From Halobacteriovoraceae bacterium (GTDB taxonomy: Bacteria > Bdellovibrionota > Bacteriovoracia > Bacteriovoracales > Bacteriovoracaceae): a DNA stretch of 64,000 bases. Below are positions 1 to 8,449 of the stretch, in pieces. The notes below the pieces were generated by a model, which was not told where the DNA came from, did no database searches, and saw only the letters and a list, made by a program, of their open reading frames with translations. The stretch lies in the NCBI GenBank assembly GCA_020635115.1, contig JACKAK010000004.1, positions 365,460 to 429,459 of the forward strand. Direction: 5' to 3'. The position numbers and the translations under genes are program-made. Numbering within the stretch: the first letter of the stretch is position 1; each line of letters starts with the position of its first letter.

Positions 1-996
1 ATTACTGGAAAGCCCTATATCGAATTTGACATTGACCGAGTTGCTGCAAGTAGATACGGAATCAACACGGGAACAATAAATAAGATATTACAAACAGCGG
101 TTGGGGGAATGACTATTGGCCAATTCTATGAAGGTCGAGAACGATACCCAATACGAGTTAGATATAAGAAAGAACTTAGAGATAGAATAGATGAGCTTAA
201 AAAAGTTTTAGTACCGAGTCCTTTAGGACAACATATCCCACTTTCTGAACTAGCTGATATTCAAGTTGTTACTGGCCCTGCTGCAATACAGTCAGAAAAT
301 GGAATGCTTAGATCACTTGTTTTATTAAATGTTCAAGGCAGAGATTTAATTGGTTTTGTAGAGGAAGCAAAAGAGCATATTGAAAAGAATGTAGAGCTTC
401 CTAAAGGTTATTCTATTGTATGGGCAGGACAATATGAGAGTCAGGTTCGCTCTAACAATAGACTAATGATGTTAGTACCTCTTGCTTTACTAATAAACCT
501 TATTCTGATCTATTTTGGTATCAAAAATTTAAGAAATGCTGCAATCATTTTTAGTGCAGTACCAATTGCCTTTGCTGGAGGTTTAATTCTTCTTTGGATA
601 GGTGGATTTAATACTTCTGTTGCTGTTTGGGTTGGATTTATTGCTCTATTTGGTATCGCAGTTGATGATGGTGTTGTGATGATGACATATCTTCAAGAGG
701 CTATAAAGAATCATAAACCCAAAGATTGGGACGGTCTAAAAGAATGTATTTTAGAAGCTGGTTCAAGAAGAATTAGACCCCTTGTTATGACTACAACAAC
801 TACAGTTGTAGCTTTAATTCCAATTATGTGGTCAACAAGTACAGGTAGTGAAGTTATGAAACCAATGGCCATTCCAACTCTTGGTGGAATGTTAGTTGAG
901 TTAGTAACTTTATTTATCGTGCCTGTTGTTTATTCATATTTTGAACAAAGAAAAATGGAAAAAGAAAATTTGGTTACTGTTTCTGATAAGAAATAG
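1..996 (+). CDS. cusA: CusA-type heavy-metal RND efflux pump, C-terminal part
   Basis: The frame is open from base 1, so the 5' part lies outside the window; 331 residues are visible. This is the C-terminal half of an inner-membrane proton/metal antiporter of the HME-RND family, which exports Cu(I)/Ag(I) or divalent metals through a CusCBA/CzcCBA-type complex. Visible are the periplasmic docking segment (GKPYIEFDID, YGINTGT, AVGGM near the start), a second periplasmic porter part, then the last membrane helices with GFIALFGIAVDDGVV and the conserved RPLVMTTTTT stretch. It ends 20 bases before the DUF3347 gene and is probably co-transcribed with it. The family is certain; copper versus other metal cannot be decided because the diagnostic TM4 segment is missing. 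Confidence 0.93.
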   Translation: MTGKPYIEFDIDRVAASRYGINTGTINKILQTAVGGMTIGQFYEGRERYPIRVRYKKELRDRIDELKKVLVPSPLGQHIPLSELADIQVVTGPAAIQSENGMLRSLVLLNVQGRDLIGFVEEAKEHIEKNVELPKGYSIVWAGQYESQVRSNNRLMMLVPLALLINLILIYFGIKNLRNAAIIFSAVPIAFAGGLILLWIGGFNTSVAVWVGFIALFGIAVDDGVVMMTYLQEAIKNHKPKDWDGLKECILEAGSRRIRPLVMTTTTTVVALIPIMWSTSTGSEVMKPMAIPTLGGMLVELVTLFIVPVVYSYFEQRKMEKENLVTVSDKK

Positions 997-1016
997 AAAT
1001 TACTATGGAGGTATAT

Positions 1017-1613
1017 ATGTGTCCAAATTGTGAAAAGAAACTATCATTAAAAAAATCATTCTTAGTACTAAGTGTGGTTGCACTTGGGTTATTTGGGATG
1101 GAGAGCTATGCATCAGGAACTCAGGGAGGTCACGATCATAGTAAGATGAATCATTCAAAAATGGATCATTCAAAGATGAAAAAGGGTGATAGGAAGTCTT
1201 TGTCAGAAGCAGCTAAAAATTCTGTTATATCAGCTTTAGAAGCGAATGAAGCACTTCACAGCTCATTTTTTAAGTATGATGCAAAAGCTGTTGAATCAAA
1301 TGCTATGAAATTAAAAAAAGCTATAGATGCAATTGAAGATAAAGAGGTAGCAAAGCTGTTAAATTTCTCTAAAAGTAAGCTTTCTGAAATTAAAGCTTCA
1401 AATGATAGAGAAACTAATAATAAGAACTATCACCTTGTATCAATGGCCCTAATTCATATTGTTAATAAATATGATGTAGGTTCAAAGTATAATGCCTATT
1501 CTTGTCCAATGGTTAAGAAGAAATGGGTACAAAACAGCAGTAAAATGGCAAAGGTTCATAATCCTTATGCTCCCAATATGCCTCACTGTGGCTCACAAGA
1601 TAGCCATCACTAA
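1017..1613 (+). CDS. Exported DUF3347 metal-associated protein
   Basis: A 198-residue protein. I place the start at ATG 1017 because GGAGG (1007-1011) lies 5 bases upstream; an ATG at 1005 would itself overlap this ribosome binding site. The N-terminus MCPNCEKK precedes a hydrophobic export segment (about residues 12-30). A His/Met-rich linker with HSKM repeats follows (about 38-55), then a helical domain ending in YSCPMVKKKW and NPYAPNMPHCG, the Cys/Met/Asn pattern of DUF3347. Proteins of this family are encoded beside Cus-type efflux genes and are thought to bind copper in the periplasm. The CPNC pair ahead of the export segment is unusual. Likely co-transcribed with the upstream pump. Confidence 0.8.
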   Translation: MCPNCEKKLSLKKSFLVLSVVALGLFGMESYASGTQGGHDHSKMNHSKMDHSKMKKGDRKSLSEAAKNSVISALEANEALHSSFFKYDAKAVESNAMKLKKAIDAIEDKEVAKLLNFSKSKLSEIKASNDRETNNKNYHLVSMALIHIVNKYDVGSKYNAYSCPMVKKKWVQNSSKMAKVHNPYAPNMPHCGSQDSHH

Positions 1614-1626
1614 TAGTTATATTGGT

Positions 1627-1647
1627 AAGCCCTCTGTATGAGGGCTT
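1627..1647 (+). terminator. Stem-loop after the cusA/DUF3347 genes
   Basis: AAGCCCTC (1627-1634) pairs perfectly with GAGGGCTT (1640-1647) around a 5-base loop. It sits 13 bases after the DUF3347 stop and before the next promoter. There is no good T-run, so it is either a weak intrinsic terminator or an mRNA 3'-end stabiliser. Confidence 0.55.
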
Positions 1648-1668
1648 GATTAGTAATAATATAATGAT

Positions 1669-1697
1669 TTGACAAAGCAATTTTGTTTTTATATAAT
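1669..1697 (+). promoter_or_regulatory. Perfect consensus sigma-70 promoter
   Basis: TTGACA (1669-1674), a 17-base spacer and TATAAT (1692-1697) match the ideal housekeeping promoter. The predicted start of transcription falls near 1704, directly at ATG 1705. It should drive the Cys/His-rich protein and probably the czc genes behind it. A reading frame starting at TTG 1669 would run through the promoter and is not the true gene start. Confidence 0.8.
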
Positions 1698-1704
1698 TTG
1701 TGCA

Positions 1705-2061
1705 ATGTTTAAAAGATTAATGAGCATATTTATTTTAATTGGATTTATATTTGGATTATCAAATGAAGTCAGTGCTGTGTCTTTTGACCATGATGACACA
1801 ATATCTATAAAAGCTGAGTTTTATAGCTCAACAAGCTCAATAAACACTGAGGGCTGTGAAGATTGCCACGATGATGGATGCCATGATCACGATGCACACT
1901 GCGCGCACCACTGCTCTGGGCTACATAACTTAATTGAAAATAAGCAGACTATGAGTCTGAACTATGAAACAGGTATAGATAGTAAAATTACTTGGTATTT
2001 TAATTTTCACTATGATGAACCCTTTCTTGACCCAGCTCTGAAGCCACCGCTCTTTTCTTAA
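1705..2061 (+). CDS. Small secreted Cys/His-rich metal-binding protein
   Basis: A 118-residue protein beginning at ATG 1705 (or ATG 1720). It has a signal peptide (about residues 1-24, ending EVSA) and a dense Cys/His block, CEDCHDDGCHDHDAHC then AHHC (about 47-68), clearly able to bind transition metals. The tail ends in LKPPLFS, resembling the PP-terminated tails of small periplasmic proteins found at the head of czc/cop clusters (CopL/DUF2946-like). With the promoter described for this gene the mRNA would have little or no leader. Probable role: periplasmic Zn/Co/Cd or Cu buffering ahead of the efflux genes; the exact family is uncertain. Confidence 0.7.
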   Translation: MFKRLMSIFILIGFIFGLSNEVSAVSFDHDDTISIKAEFYSSTSSINTEGCEDCHDDGCHDHDAHCAHHCSGLHNLIENKQTMSLNYETGIDSKITWYFNFHYDEPFLDPALKPPLFS

Positions 2062-2082
2062 CTATAATTAAAAACTTAAACG

Positions 2083-2112
2083 AAAACCGTTTTAGAACAA
2101 TTAATTATTGTT
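2083..2112 (+). promoter_or_regulatory. Palindromes ahead of czcC
   Basis: AACAAT (2096-2101) and ATTGTT (2107-2112) form an inverted repeat around TAATT, and AAAAC/GTTTT (2083-2093) forms a second one. They lie in the 61-base gap before czcC, close to its AGGAAG ribosome binding site. A binding site for a metal regulator or a short mRNA hairpin are both possible; no regulator gene is in the window. Confidence 0.35.
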
Positions 2113-2122
2113 AGGAAGATAA

Positions 2123-3355
2123 ATGAATAAAATAAAACTTTATATTATATCACTTATAGCAAGTTCGGTTCTTACAGAAAGTTCACTTGCAAGTTGTGAT
2201 TTTAAATCACCAAATGAACTTTTAGAGAGCTTCAAGACCAGTCATCCTCAAGTTGTTGAAAACAACTCGTCAATTAATGTTTCTGAGAAATGGGTTGAGG
2301 TCGCTAAACAGAGGCCAAATCCTGAATTTCAGGCTCAAGGAATGAAAGGCGAAGAAATAGATGGTGACGTCGATAGAATTAGCTTATCACTCATGCATAC
2401 AATTGAGCTTGGGGGCAAGAGGTCTTCGAGAATAGATTTTGCTGATAGTAAGAGAAAACAATTTAAAGCATCAGTCCAAGATTCAAACGAAGATGTACTT
2501 ATAGATGCAATCCTCAAGGCTTACAGATTAAGGCAAGTTAAAGAGCTAATTCCAATATACGAGGAGGCTTATGAGGCTTTTAATAAGATTTTAAAGGTAA
2601 AGCTTAAGAGAAAATCACTCTCTCCAGAGGAACAAGTTGAAAAAGAAACTCTTGTGCTGGCAACTAATGACTATAGGCTGAAAGTCTCTAAACTTAAATC
2701 AGAGAAAATAAACCTGAGTCGGCATCTATCCTTTTTCGTTGGTGAAAACTGTGACCTCAAACAAGATTCCCTTCCTCAGAAAGTTGACTTAACAAGAAGT
2801 TTTAATCTGAAAAAAGAAACTCCGAGTTATTCAAAACTTCAGGTAGCGATAAATAATCTTGAATCAGCAAAAATGAAGTTAGAACTAGAGAGGTCAAATG
2901 CATATCCTGATTTAAAAATTGGGCCAGCTTTTGAGACTGAAAATATCAATGGAAAGAATTATCAGTCTATTGGATTGAGTATAAGTATGGATTTACCAAT
3001 TCTTAGCACTAACTCTGGTTCTAAAGGTCAAGCATTAGAGCAAATGAATACTGCAAGAGTGAGATACAAGAATATTAAAAGAGAAGCTTCCCTAGATTTA
3101 GAAGCATGGATTGAAAAATACAATGCTTTGGGTAGTAGCCTTAAAACTATTGCCACAAGAGAAGACCTTGATAAGAAGCACTTAAAAATTGAAAAGCTCT
3201 TTAAAAGAGGAGTGATTTCAACAGCAATGATTATTGAATCTCATAGGCAATTGATTGAATTTGCTAATACTCGCAATGAGTTTGAATTAGGTGCTGCCGA
3301 GGCACTATGGAATATCTATAAAATTAACGGAACAGTTTTTACTGAAAAGCTATAA
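2123..3355 (+). CDS. czcC: CzcC-like outer-membrane efflux protein (TolC family)
   Basis: A 410-residue outer-membrane factor. A signal peptide (about 1-23, ending SSLA) is followed by long amphipathic helices typical of the TolC fold, with the internal duplication visible as RPNPEFQAQGMKGEE near residue 60 and SNAYPDLKIGPAFETE near 260. It forms the outer-membrane exit duct for the RND pump encoded just downstream. The stop is followed after 9 bases by the adaptor-like gene, consistent with a czcC-B-A operon. The ribosome binding site is AGGAAG. The length is normal for CzcC (about 400-420). The call rests on order and on the TolC-like pattern. Confidence 0.85.
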   Translation: MNKIKLYIISLIASSVLTESSLASCDFKSPNELLESFKTSHPQVVENNSSINVSEKWVEVAKQRPNPEFQAQGMKGEEIDGDVDRISLSLMHTIELGGKRSSRIDFADSKRKQFKASVQDSNEDVLIDAILKAYRLRQVKELIPIYEEAYEAFNKILKVKLKRKSLSPEEQVEKETLVLATNDYRLKVSKLKSEKINLSRHLSFFVGENCDLKQDSLPQKVDLTRSFNLKKETPSYSKLQVAINNLESAKMKLELERSNAYPDLKIGPAFETENINGKNYQSIGLSISMDLPILSTNSGSKGQALEQMNTARVRYKNIKREASLDLEAWIEKYNALGSSLKTIATREDLDKKHLKIEKLFKRGVISTAMIIESHRQLIEFANTRNEFELGAAEALWNIYKINGTVFTEKL

Positions 3356-3364
3356 GAGGACATT

Positions 3365-3925
3365 ATGAAAAATATCAAATTTATAACTATGACTATATTT
3401 TTAATTAGTAACCTAGCATTTGCTGAAGGTGATCATGATCATTCTTCTCATAAAGGGCATGATCATTCAAAGCAGGAAGAAAAACATGACGATCACGATG
3501 ATCACAAGGGGCACGATCACTCAAAACATGACGACCATGATGATCATAAGGGGCACGATCATGGTGCTTCTAAAGCTATTGGCAAAGGTAAAGCCATTGA
3601 AGTTGTAGACGAGAAAAAAGGATTCAAGTTAAGCAAGGAAGCAATTAAGACCTTAAAGCTTAGACTTCAAAATGTTGATGGAGACGAATTTGAGATTAGT
3701 AAAACTACATTAGTAAGTTCAAAAAGCATTAAAGGGGTTTATAGATTTAGAGCAGGATTTTTCAAACTACTTAACGCAAAAATTCTAAAAGAAACTAAAT
3801 TTGGATATAAAGTTAAGGTCGCAGGTGTGGAGTTTGGTGACCAAATTGTAATCAATGGGATTGGACTTCTTAGAGTTACAGATGTCTATTCGACGGATAA
3901 GTCAGAATATGGCCACTCTCACTGA
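3365..3925 (+). CDS. Shortened His-rich CzcB-like adaptor
   Basis: A 186-residue protein in the czcB position. Residues 1-20 are a signal peptide. Residues 22-68 are a His/Asp repeat region (KGHDHSK, HDDHDDHKGHDH) encoded by near-identical DNA repeats. Residues 75-186 resemble the extreme ends of a CzcB adaptor: KKGFKLSKEAIKTLKL, normally at the N-side, is joined to the C-terminal membrane-proximal domain (VYRFRAGFFKLL, VEFGDQIVINGIGLLR). The lipoyl/barrel-sandwich and alpha-hairpin domains expected in a roughly 400-residue adaptor are absent. The reading frame is intact, so this looks like a stable short form rather than a fresh pseudogene. It may deliver metal to CzcA, or work with a full adaptor encoded elsewhere. 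Confidence 0.7.
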   Translation: MKNIKFITMTIFLISNLAFAEGDHDHSSHKGHDHSKQEEKHDDHDDHKGHDHSKHDDHDDHKGHDHGASKAIGKGKAIEVVDEKKGFKLSKEAIKTLKLRLQNVDGDEFEISKTTLVSSKSIKGVYRFRAGFFKLLNAKILKETKFGYKVKVAGVEFGDQIVINGIGLLRVTDVYSTDKSEYGHSH

Positions 3926-3944
3926 CACATAAAGGGGTGATTAC

Positions 3945-6900
3945 ATGATTAACAAAGTTATAGAATTTTCAGTTAATAATAGGATGTTTGTCTTCATGGC
4001 GACTCTCTTATTAATTGTTTTTGGTTTAAAGTCATTTCAAGAGCTGTCTATAGACGCTGTTCCTGATATTACGAACACTCAAGTACAAATCAATTCTCAA
4101 GTAAAAGGACTTGTGCCTGAAGAGGTAGAAAGGATGGTTACGTTTCCCATCGAATACTCCATGAATGGTATTCCTGGGGTTGAAACGATTAGGTCTATTT
4201 CTAGGTATGGTATCTCTCAGGTGACAGTTATCTTCAAAGAAGGAACTGATATTTACAAGGCAAGGCAGCTTGCTTCTGAGAAGTTGCAAAATATTGAATT
4301 GCCTGCTGGAGTTGTCCCTGAGATGGGGCCAATCAGTACAGGGCTTGGAGAAATATTTCATTACACCATAGAGGCTAAATCTCCTGAAAAAGATGAAGAA
4401 AAAAGACTCCTTCAGTTAATGGAACTTCGATCAATACAAGATTGGTATATAAAGCCAAGGCTTTTAACCGTTAAGGGTGTTACCGAAGTCAATACCATTG
4501 GTGGTTATGAAAAGCAGTTTTTTATTCAACCGAGAATTGACCAGATGTCTAAATTCGGTCTTCACTTTGATGACATTGAAGCAGCGATTGAAAATACAAA
4601 TCTCAATGTTGGCGGTGGATATATACAACAAACAGGAGAACAGCTTCTTGTGAGAGGTGTTGGTCTATTAAAAGGCATTAAAGACATTGAAAATGTAGTA
4701 GTTAAGAGGCTTTCTTCTTATCAAGTCATTAAAATAAAAGATATTGCCCAAGTAAAGTTTGATAAAGAAATTCGTACTGGTGCAGCTACGGTGAATGGAG
4801 AAGAATCAATTATTGGTACTGCCTTTATGCTCTTAGGGGAAAATTCAAGAGCCGTGGCACAAAGAGTTTCATCTAAACTTGAAGATGTGAAAAAAGATTT
4901 ACCAGAATGGGTTGAACTTAAAGTTCTTTATGATCGCTCTAATATGGTAAACGCTACGCTGAGTACCGTTGAGCATAATCTTCTTATGGGGGCGGGCCTT
5001 GTTATGGTGTTCTTATTACTCCTTGTAGGTAATTTAAGAGCGGCCATAATTACTTCGTTAATGATTCCCGTTTCTCTACTTATGACTTTTATTCTTATGA
5101 GATGGCAAAATGTCTCAGGGAATTTAATGAGTTTAGGTGCATTGGACTTTGGGATTATTGTTGATGGTGCAGTTATTGTCATAGAAAACTGTGTCCACAG
5201 GTTGCAGAAGAAAGGTGAAGAACTTGGTAGAGAGTTATCAAGAGCGGAAGTTAAACAGTTAGTTATCGACTCAGCAATTGAAATACGTTCTGCTGCTGGA
5301 TTTGGTGAGCTAATTGTTATTACAGTATTTATACCACTTTTTGCTTTAACTGGGGTCGAGGGCAAAATGTTTGGGCCGATGGCAATGACTTTTATAATGG
5401 CACTAGGTTCAGCTCTGCTTCTTTCTTTTACTGTTGTTCCTGCTTTAGCAGCCACTTTTTTAAGTGGGAAAACAAGAGATAAGAAGCCATTTCTTATGGG
5501 GATGGCAGAAAAGTTGTTCAAGCCAACTTTAAGTTTTGCATTAAGGTTTAAAAAAGGTGTTCTTGGAATTGGCATAGCTTCTATTGTTATGGGTGTTTTT
5601 CTGTTTTCAAGAATGGGAGCTGAGTTTATTCCACAATTAGATGAAGGTGATTTTGCAATTCAGTTTATCCGACCTGCTAACATCAGCACTGAAAACTCTG
5701 TAAAACTTCAAAGATTATCAGAAGGCATTATAAAAGAGTTTCCACAGGTTAAAGATGTGTTTGCAAGGACAGGTGCTGCTGAAGTTGCTACTGATCCAAT
5801 GGGCGTAAATATCTCTGACTCTTATATTATGCTTAAAGATAAGAGTAAGTGGCCCCACGATGACCACATTCAGAACAAGAAAGACTTGATGAATGAAATC
5901 AAGGAAAAACTTGAGCTATATGTTCCGGGCCAAGTTCTCATGCTTTCTCAACCAGTAGAATTGCGCTTTAACGAACTTTTAGAAGGAACAAGAGCCGCGA
6001 TTTCGGCAAAAGTGTTTGGTGACGATCTTGATAAGCTAATTTCATACTCAAAAGAGGTTGCTGAAATTGTTGGTGAAATAGATGGTGCTGGTGAAGCTGA
6101 ATCCGAATCCAAAGGTAAATCACCAATGCTTCAATATACTCCGAAAGTAGAAGAATTAGCTCAGTTAGGCGTCACAGCGAGACCTGTTTTAGATGCAATT
6201 AGTACCGCAATTGGAGGTCGTGAAGTTGGTCATGTTTTTGATGGTGTAAAAAGGTTTCCAATTGTCACCCGTCTTTCAGAAGGTGAAAGAAAAGATGTTA
6301 TGACCGTAAGAAAACTTCCAGTTGGTATTTCTGATGGCTTTACTGTTCCTATTGAACAAGTGGCAGATATAGATTTTGTTGAAACATTCTCTGCTGTTAG
6401 CCGTGAAAACTCTCAACGTAGAGTGGCTGTACTTGTTAATCCTGATACACGGGATATTGAGAGTTTTGTTAATAAAGCAAAAAAAGAGGTTGAAAGTAGA
6501 GTTAAGCTTCCTGAAGGCTACTTTATTGAATGGGGAGGAACATTTAAAAATCTTCAAAGTGCAAAGGAGAGACTTGGGATTCTTGTACCTCTGGCACTTC
6601 TTATGATTTTAGCTATGTTATATGCTGCATTTAAAAACTTTGCTCAAGTGATTTTGATTTTTACTTGTGCGCCAATGGCCTTAATCGGTGGTGTCTTATC
6701 ATTAAATATAATGGGAATGCCTTTCAGCATTTCGGCAGGTGTTGGCTTTATTGCTCTTTCAGGAATAAGTATTCTAAACGGTGTTGTTCTAGTAACTTAT
6801 TTTAATAGACTTATAAAGGATGGTAAGTCTCCAGACGAGGTAGTTAAAGAAGGTGCTATGACGAGATTGAGGCCAGTCTTAATGACGGCCCTAACAGACA

Positions 6901-7088
6901 TCTTTGGATTTTTACCTATGATGTTTTCAACAGGTCTAGGAGCTGAAGTGCAAAAGCCTTTAGCAACCGTTGTTGTTGGAGGGATTATTTCGGCGACTCT
7001 TCTTACTTTGATTGTTCTTCCAAGTTTATATCGTCTATTTATTAAGTTCATGCAACCAGAGCTAAATAAGGAGGCGTATGGGGAATAG
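3945..7088 (+). CDS. czcA: CzcA-type heavy-metal RND efflux pump
   Basis: A full-length (1047-residue) inner-membrane metal/proton antiporter of the HME-RND family. It carries the TM4 signature DFGIIVDGAVIVIEN near residue 400, with the Asp-Asp-Glu triad that marks the Zn/Co/Cd (HME1) subfamily. TM1 starts at MINKVIEFSVNNRM and the C-terminal half repeats the fold (GVGFIALSGISILNGVVL near 930). Two large periplasmic loops are present, with the docking sequence GGREVGHVFDGVKRFPI. It is preceded by AAGGGG and overlaps czcD by 11 bases, so the genes are translationally coupled. It should pump Zn2+, Cd2+ or Co2+ from periplasm or cytoplasm through CzcC. Confidence 0.95.
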   Translation: MINKVIEFSVNNRMFVFMATLLLIVFGLKSFQELSIDAVPDITNTQVQINSQVKGLVPEEVERMVTFPIEYSMNGIPGVETIRSISRYGISQVTVIFKEGTDIYKARQLASEKLQNIELPAGVVPEMGPISTGLGEIFHYTIEAKSPEKDEEKRLLQLMELRSIQDWYIKPRLLTVKGVTEVNTIGGYEKQFFIQPRIDQMSKFGLHFDDIEAAIENTNLNVGGGYIQQTGEQLLVRGVGLLKGIKDIENVVVKRLSSYQVIKIKDIAQVKFDKEIRTGAATVNGEESIIGTAFMLLGENSRAVAQRVSSKLEDVKKDLPEWVELKVLYDRSNMVNATLSTVEHNLLMGAGLVMVFLLLLVGNLRAAIITSLMIPVSLLMTFILMRWQNVSGNLMSLGALDFGIIVDGAVIVIENCVHRLQKKGEELGRELSRAEVKQLVIDSAIEIRSAAGFGELIVITVFIPLFALTGVEGKMFGPMAMTFIMALGSALLLSFTVVPALAATFLSGKTRDKKPFLMGMAEKLFKPTLSFALRFKKGVLGIGIASIVMGVFLFSRMGAEFIPQLDEGDFAIQFIRPANISTENSVKLQRLSEGIIKEFPQVKDVFARTGAAEVATDPMGVNISDSYIMLKDKSKWPHDDHIQNKKDLMNEIKEKLELYVPGQVLMLSQPVELRFNELLEGTRAAISAKVFGDDLDKLISYSKEVAEIVGEIDGAGEAESESKGKSPMLQYTPKVEELAQLGVTARPVLDAISTAIGGREVGHVFDGVKRFPIVTRLSEGERKDVMTVRKLPVGISDGFTVPIEQVADIDFVETFSAVSRENSQRRVAVLVNPDTRDIESFVNKAKKEVESRVKLPEGYFIEWGGTFKNLQSAKERLGILVPLALLMILAMLYAAFKNFAQVILIFTCAPMALIGGVLSLNIMGMPFSISAGVGFIALSGISILNGVVLVTYFNRLIKDGKSPDEVVKEGAMTRLRPVLMTALTDIFGFLPMMFSTGLGAEVQKPLATVVVGGIISATLLTLIVLPSLYRLFIKFMQPELNKEAYGE

Positions 7089-7971
7089 TCACTCTCATCA
7101 CCATCATGGCAACAAGAATATACTTGTTGCCTTTTTCCTAAATGCAGGGTTTGCCGTAATAGAGCTAATCGGTGGATATTTAACAAATAGTGTTGCCATA
7201 TATTCTGATGCTCTACATGACTTTGGTGATAGTTTAGCTTTACTTTTTTCTTATTTTGCTGAAAAGCTTAGCCACAAAGATGCTGATGATAATTTCACAT
7301 TTGGCTATCGACGTTTTTCAATACTATCAGCTTTAATTAATGGAGTTATATTATTACTGGGAAGTATTTTTGTAATTTATGAAGCTTCACAGAGAATAAT
7401 GGCCCCTGAAAAAGTGTCTCCTGAAGGAATGCTTGGTTTGGCGATATTAGGTATTTTAGTAAACTCATTTGCCGCTTACAGATTATCCAAGGATGATGGC
7501 ATGAATACAAAAATGGTCATGTTCCATCTTTTAGAGGATTTACTCGGATGGGTTGCTGTACTTGTTGTCAGTATCGTCTTACTATTCAAGCCTTGGTATG
7601 TACTAGATTCAATACTTTCTATACTTATTTCTTTAGTTATACTTAGAGGTGTTTATAAGAACTTACTTAAAGTTGGTTTGATTTTTCTTCAAAAATTTCC
7701 TGATGAACTTGAATTTGAGCAATTGAAAAATGAAGTTATGGAACTTGACCTTGTAAATGATATACATGCTGTTAAAGGATGGTCTATTGATGATACAACA
7801 TACTATTTGCGCTTTCATGTTCTTGTACCGGAAGAAACAAAGATTGGGACTGTTGACTCATTAAAGGTTAAGATAAAAGAAATTTTGAAGAAGTATAATG
7901 TAACTTACTCAACAATTGAGTTTGAATCTGAGAATGGTTGTGATGGTACTCATAGTGTGGAAGAGAAATGA
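7078..7971 (+). CDS. czcD: CzcD-like cation diffusion facilitator
   Basis: A 297-residue CDF-family Zn/Co/Cd exporter of the inner membrane. The N-terminus has a HSHHHH metal-binding tract, followed by six membrane segments. The transport site is visible as SDALHDFGDS in TM2 and FHLLEDLLGW in TM5, the HD/HxxxD pattern of Zn transporters. The last 80 or so residues form the cytoplasmic ferredoxin-like domain. Its start lies inside czcA with GGAGG 3 bases before ATG, and its stop overlaps the next gene as ATGA. It would lower cytosolic metal by handing ions to the periplasm for CzcCBA export. Confidence 0.93.
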   Translation: MGNSHSHHHHGNKNILVAFFLNAGFAVIELIGGYLTNSVAIYSDALHDFGDSLALLFSYFAEKLSHKDADDNFTFGYRRFSILSALINGVILLLGSIFVIYEASQRIMAPEKVSPEGMLGLAILGILVNSFAAYRLSKDDGMNTKMVMFHLLEDLLGWVAVLVVSIVLLFKPWYVLDSILSILISLVILRGVYKNLLKVGLIFLQKFPDELEFEQLKNEVMELDLVNDIHAVKGWSIDDTTYYLRFHVLVPEETKIGTVDSLKVKIKEILKKYNVTYSTIEFESENGCDGTHSVEEK

Positions 7972-8423
7972 AAAGGCTTGAGCTAAAAATACCTCCATTA
8001 CTTGTGGCCCTTATATTTGGGGTCTTAATCTGGGCAATGCCAAGCATCTATGAAATAAGTAATTCGATGGTTTTAGATGTATTCTCAGGGGTATTGTTTT
8101 TGATCGGTTGCTTAGTCTCAGCTCTTGGAGTGTGGGAATTTAAGAAGCAGAAAACTACAGTGAATCCAATGTCTCCACAAGAAAGTAATAGTCTTGTTAT
8201 AAGAGGAGTTTATAAATTTACAAGAAACCCTATGTATTTAGGATTTCTTCTTTGGCTGTTATCTCTTGGTGTCTTTCTAAGAAATCCTTATTCTCTAATA
8301 CTGGCAGTGGGATTCGTTTTGTATATGAACTACTTTCAAATACTCCCCGAAGAACGAGTCTTAACAAATAGTTTCGGTGAAGATTACTTAGAGTATAAAA
8401 AATCAGTACGTCGATGGATATAA
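7968..8423 (+). CDS. CzcN-like isoprenylcysteine methyltransferase family protein
   Basis: A 151-residue polytopic membrane protein of the ICMT/PEMT family. About four hydrophobic segments are followed by the cofactor-binding C-terminal signature GVYKFTRNPMYLGFLLW and LPEERVLTNSFGEDYLEYKK. Similar proteins (CzcN) occur in metal-resistance operons of Cupriavidus, where their substrate is not established. The start overlaps the czcD stop (ATGA), which places it firmly in the operon. The enzymatic substrate here is unknown. Confidence 0.82.
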   Translation: MKRLELKIPPLLVALIFGVLIWAMPSIYEISNSMVLDVFSGVLFLIGCLVSALGVWEFKKQKTTVNPMSPQESNSLVIRGVYKFTRNPMYLGFLLWLLSLGVFLRNPYSLILAVGFVLYMNYFQILPEERVLTNSFGEDYLEYKKSVRRWI

Positions 8424-8449
8424 TTACTAAAAAAGCAAAAGATACAATA

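Noticed and set aside
3420..3608. 62-codon frame inside the His-rich adaptor gene
   Set aside because: A frame shadow of the GATCAT repeats (Met/Ile/Thr-rich), not a gene.
4928..5575. 215-codon frame antisense to czcA
   Set aside because: A shadow of the czcA coding sequence on the other strand, with no ribosome binding site and low-complexity Ser/Pro/Ile composition.
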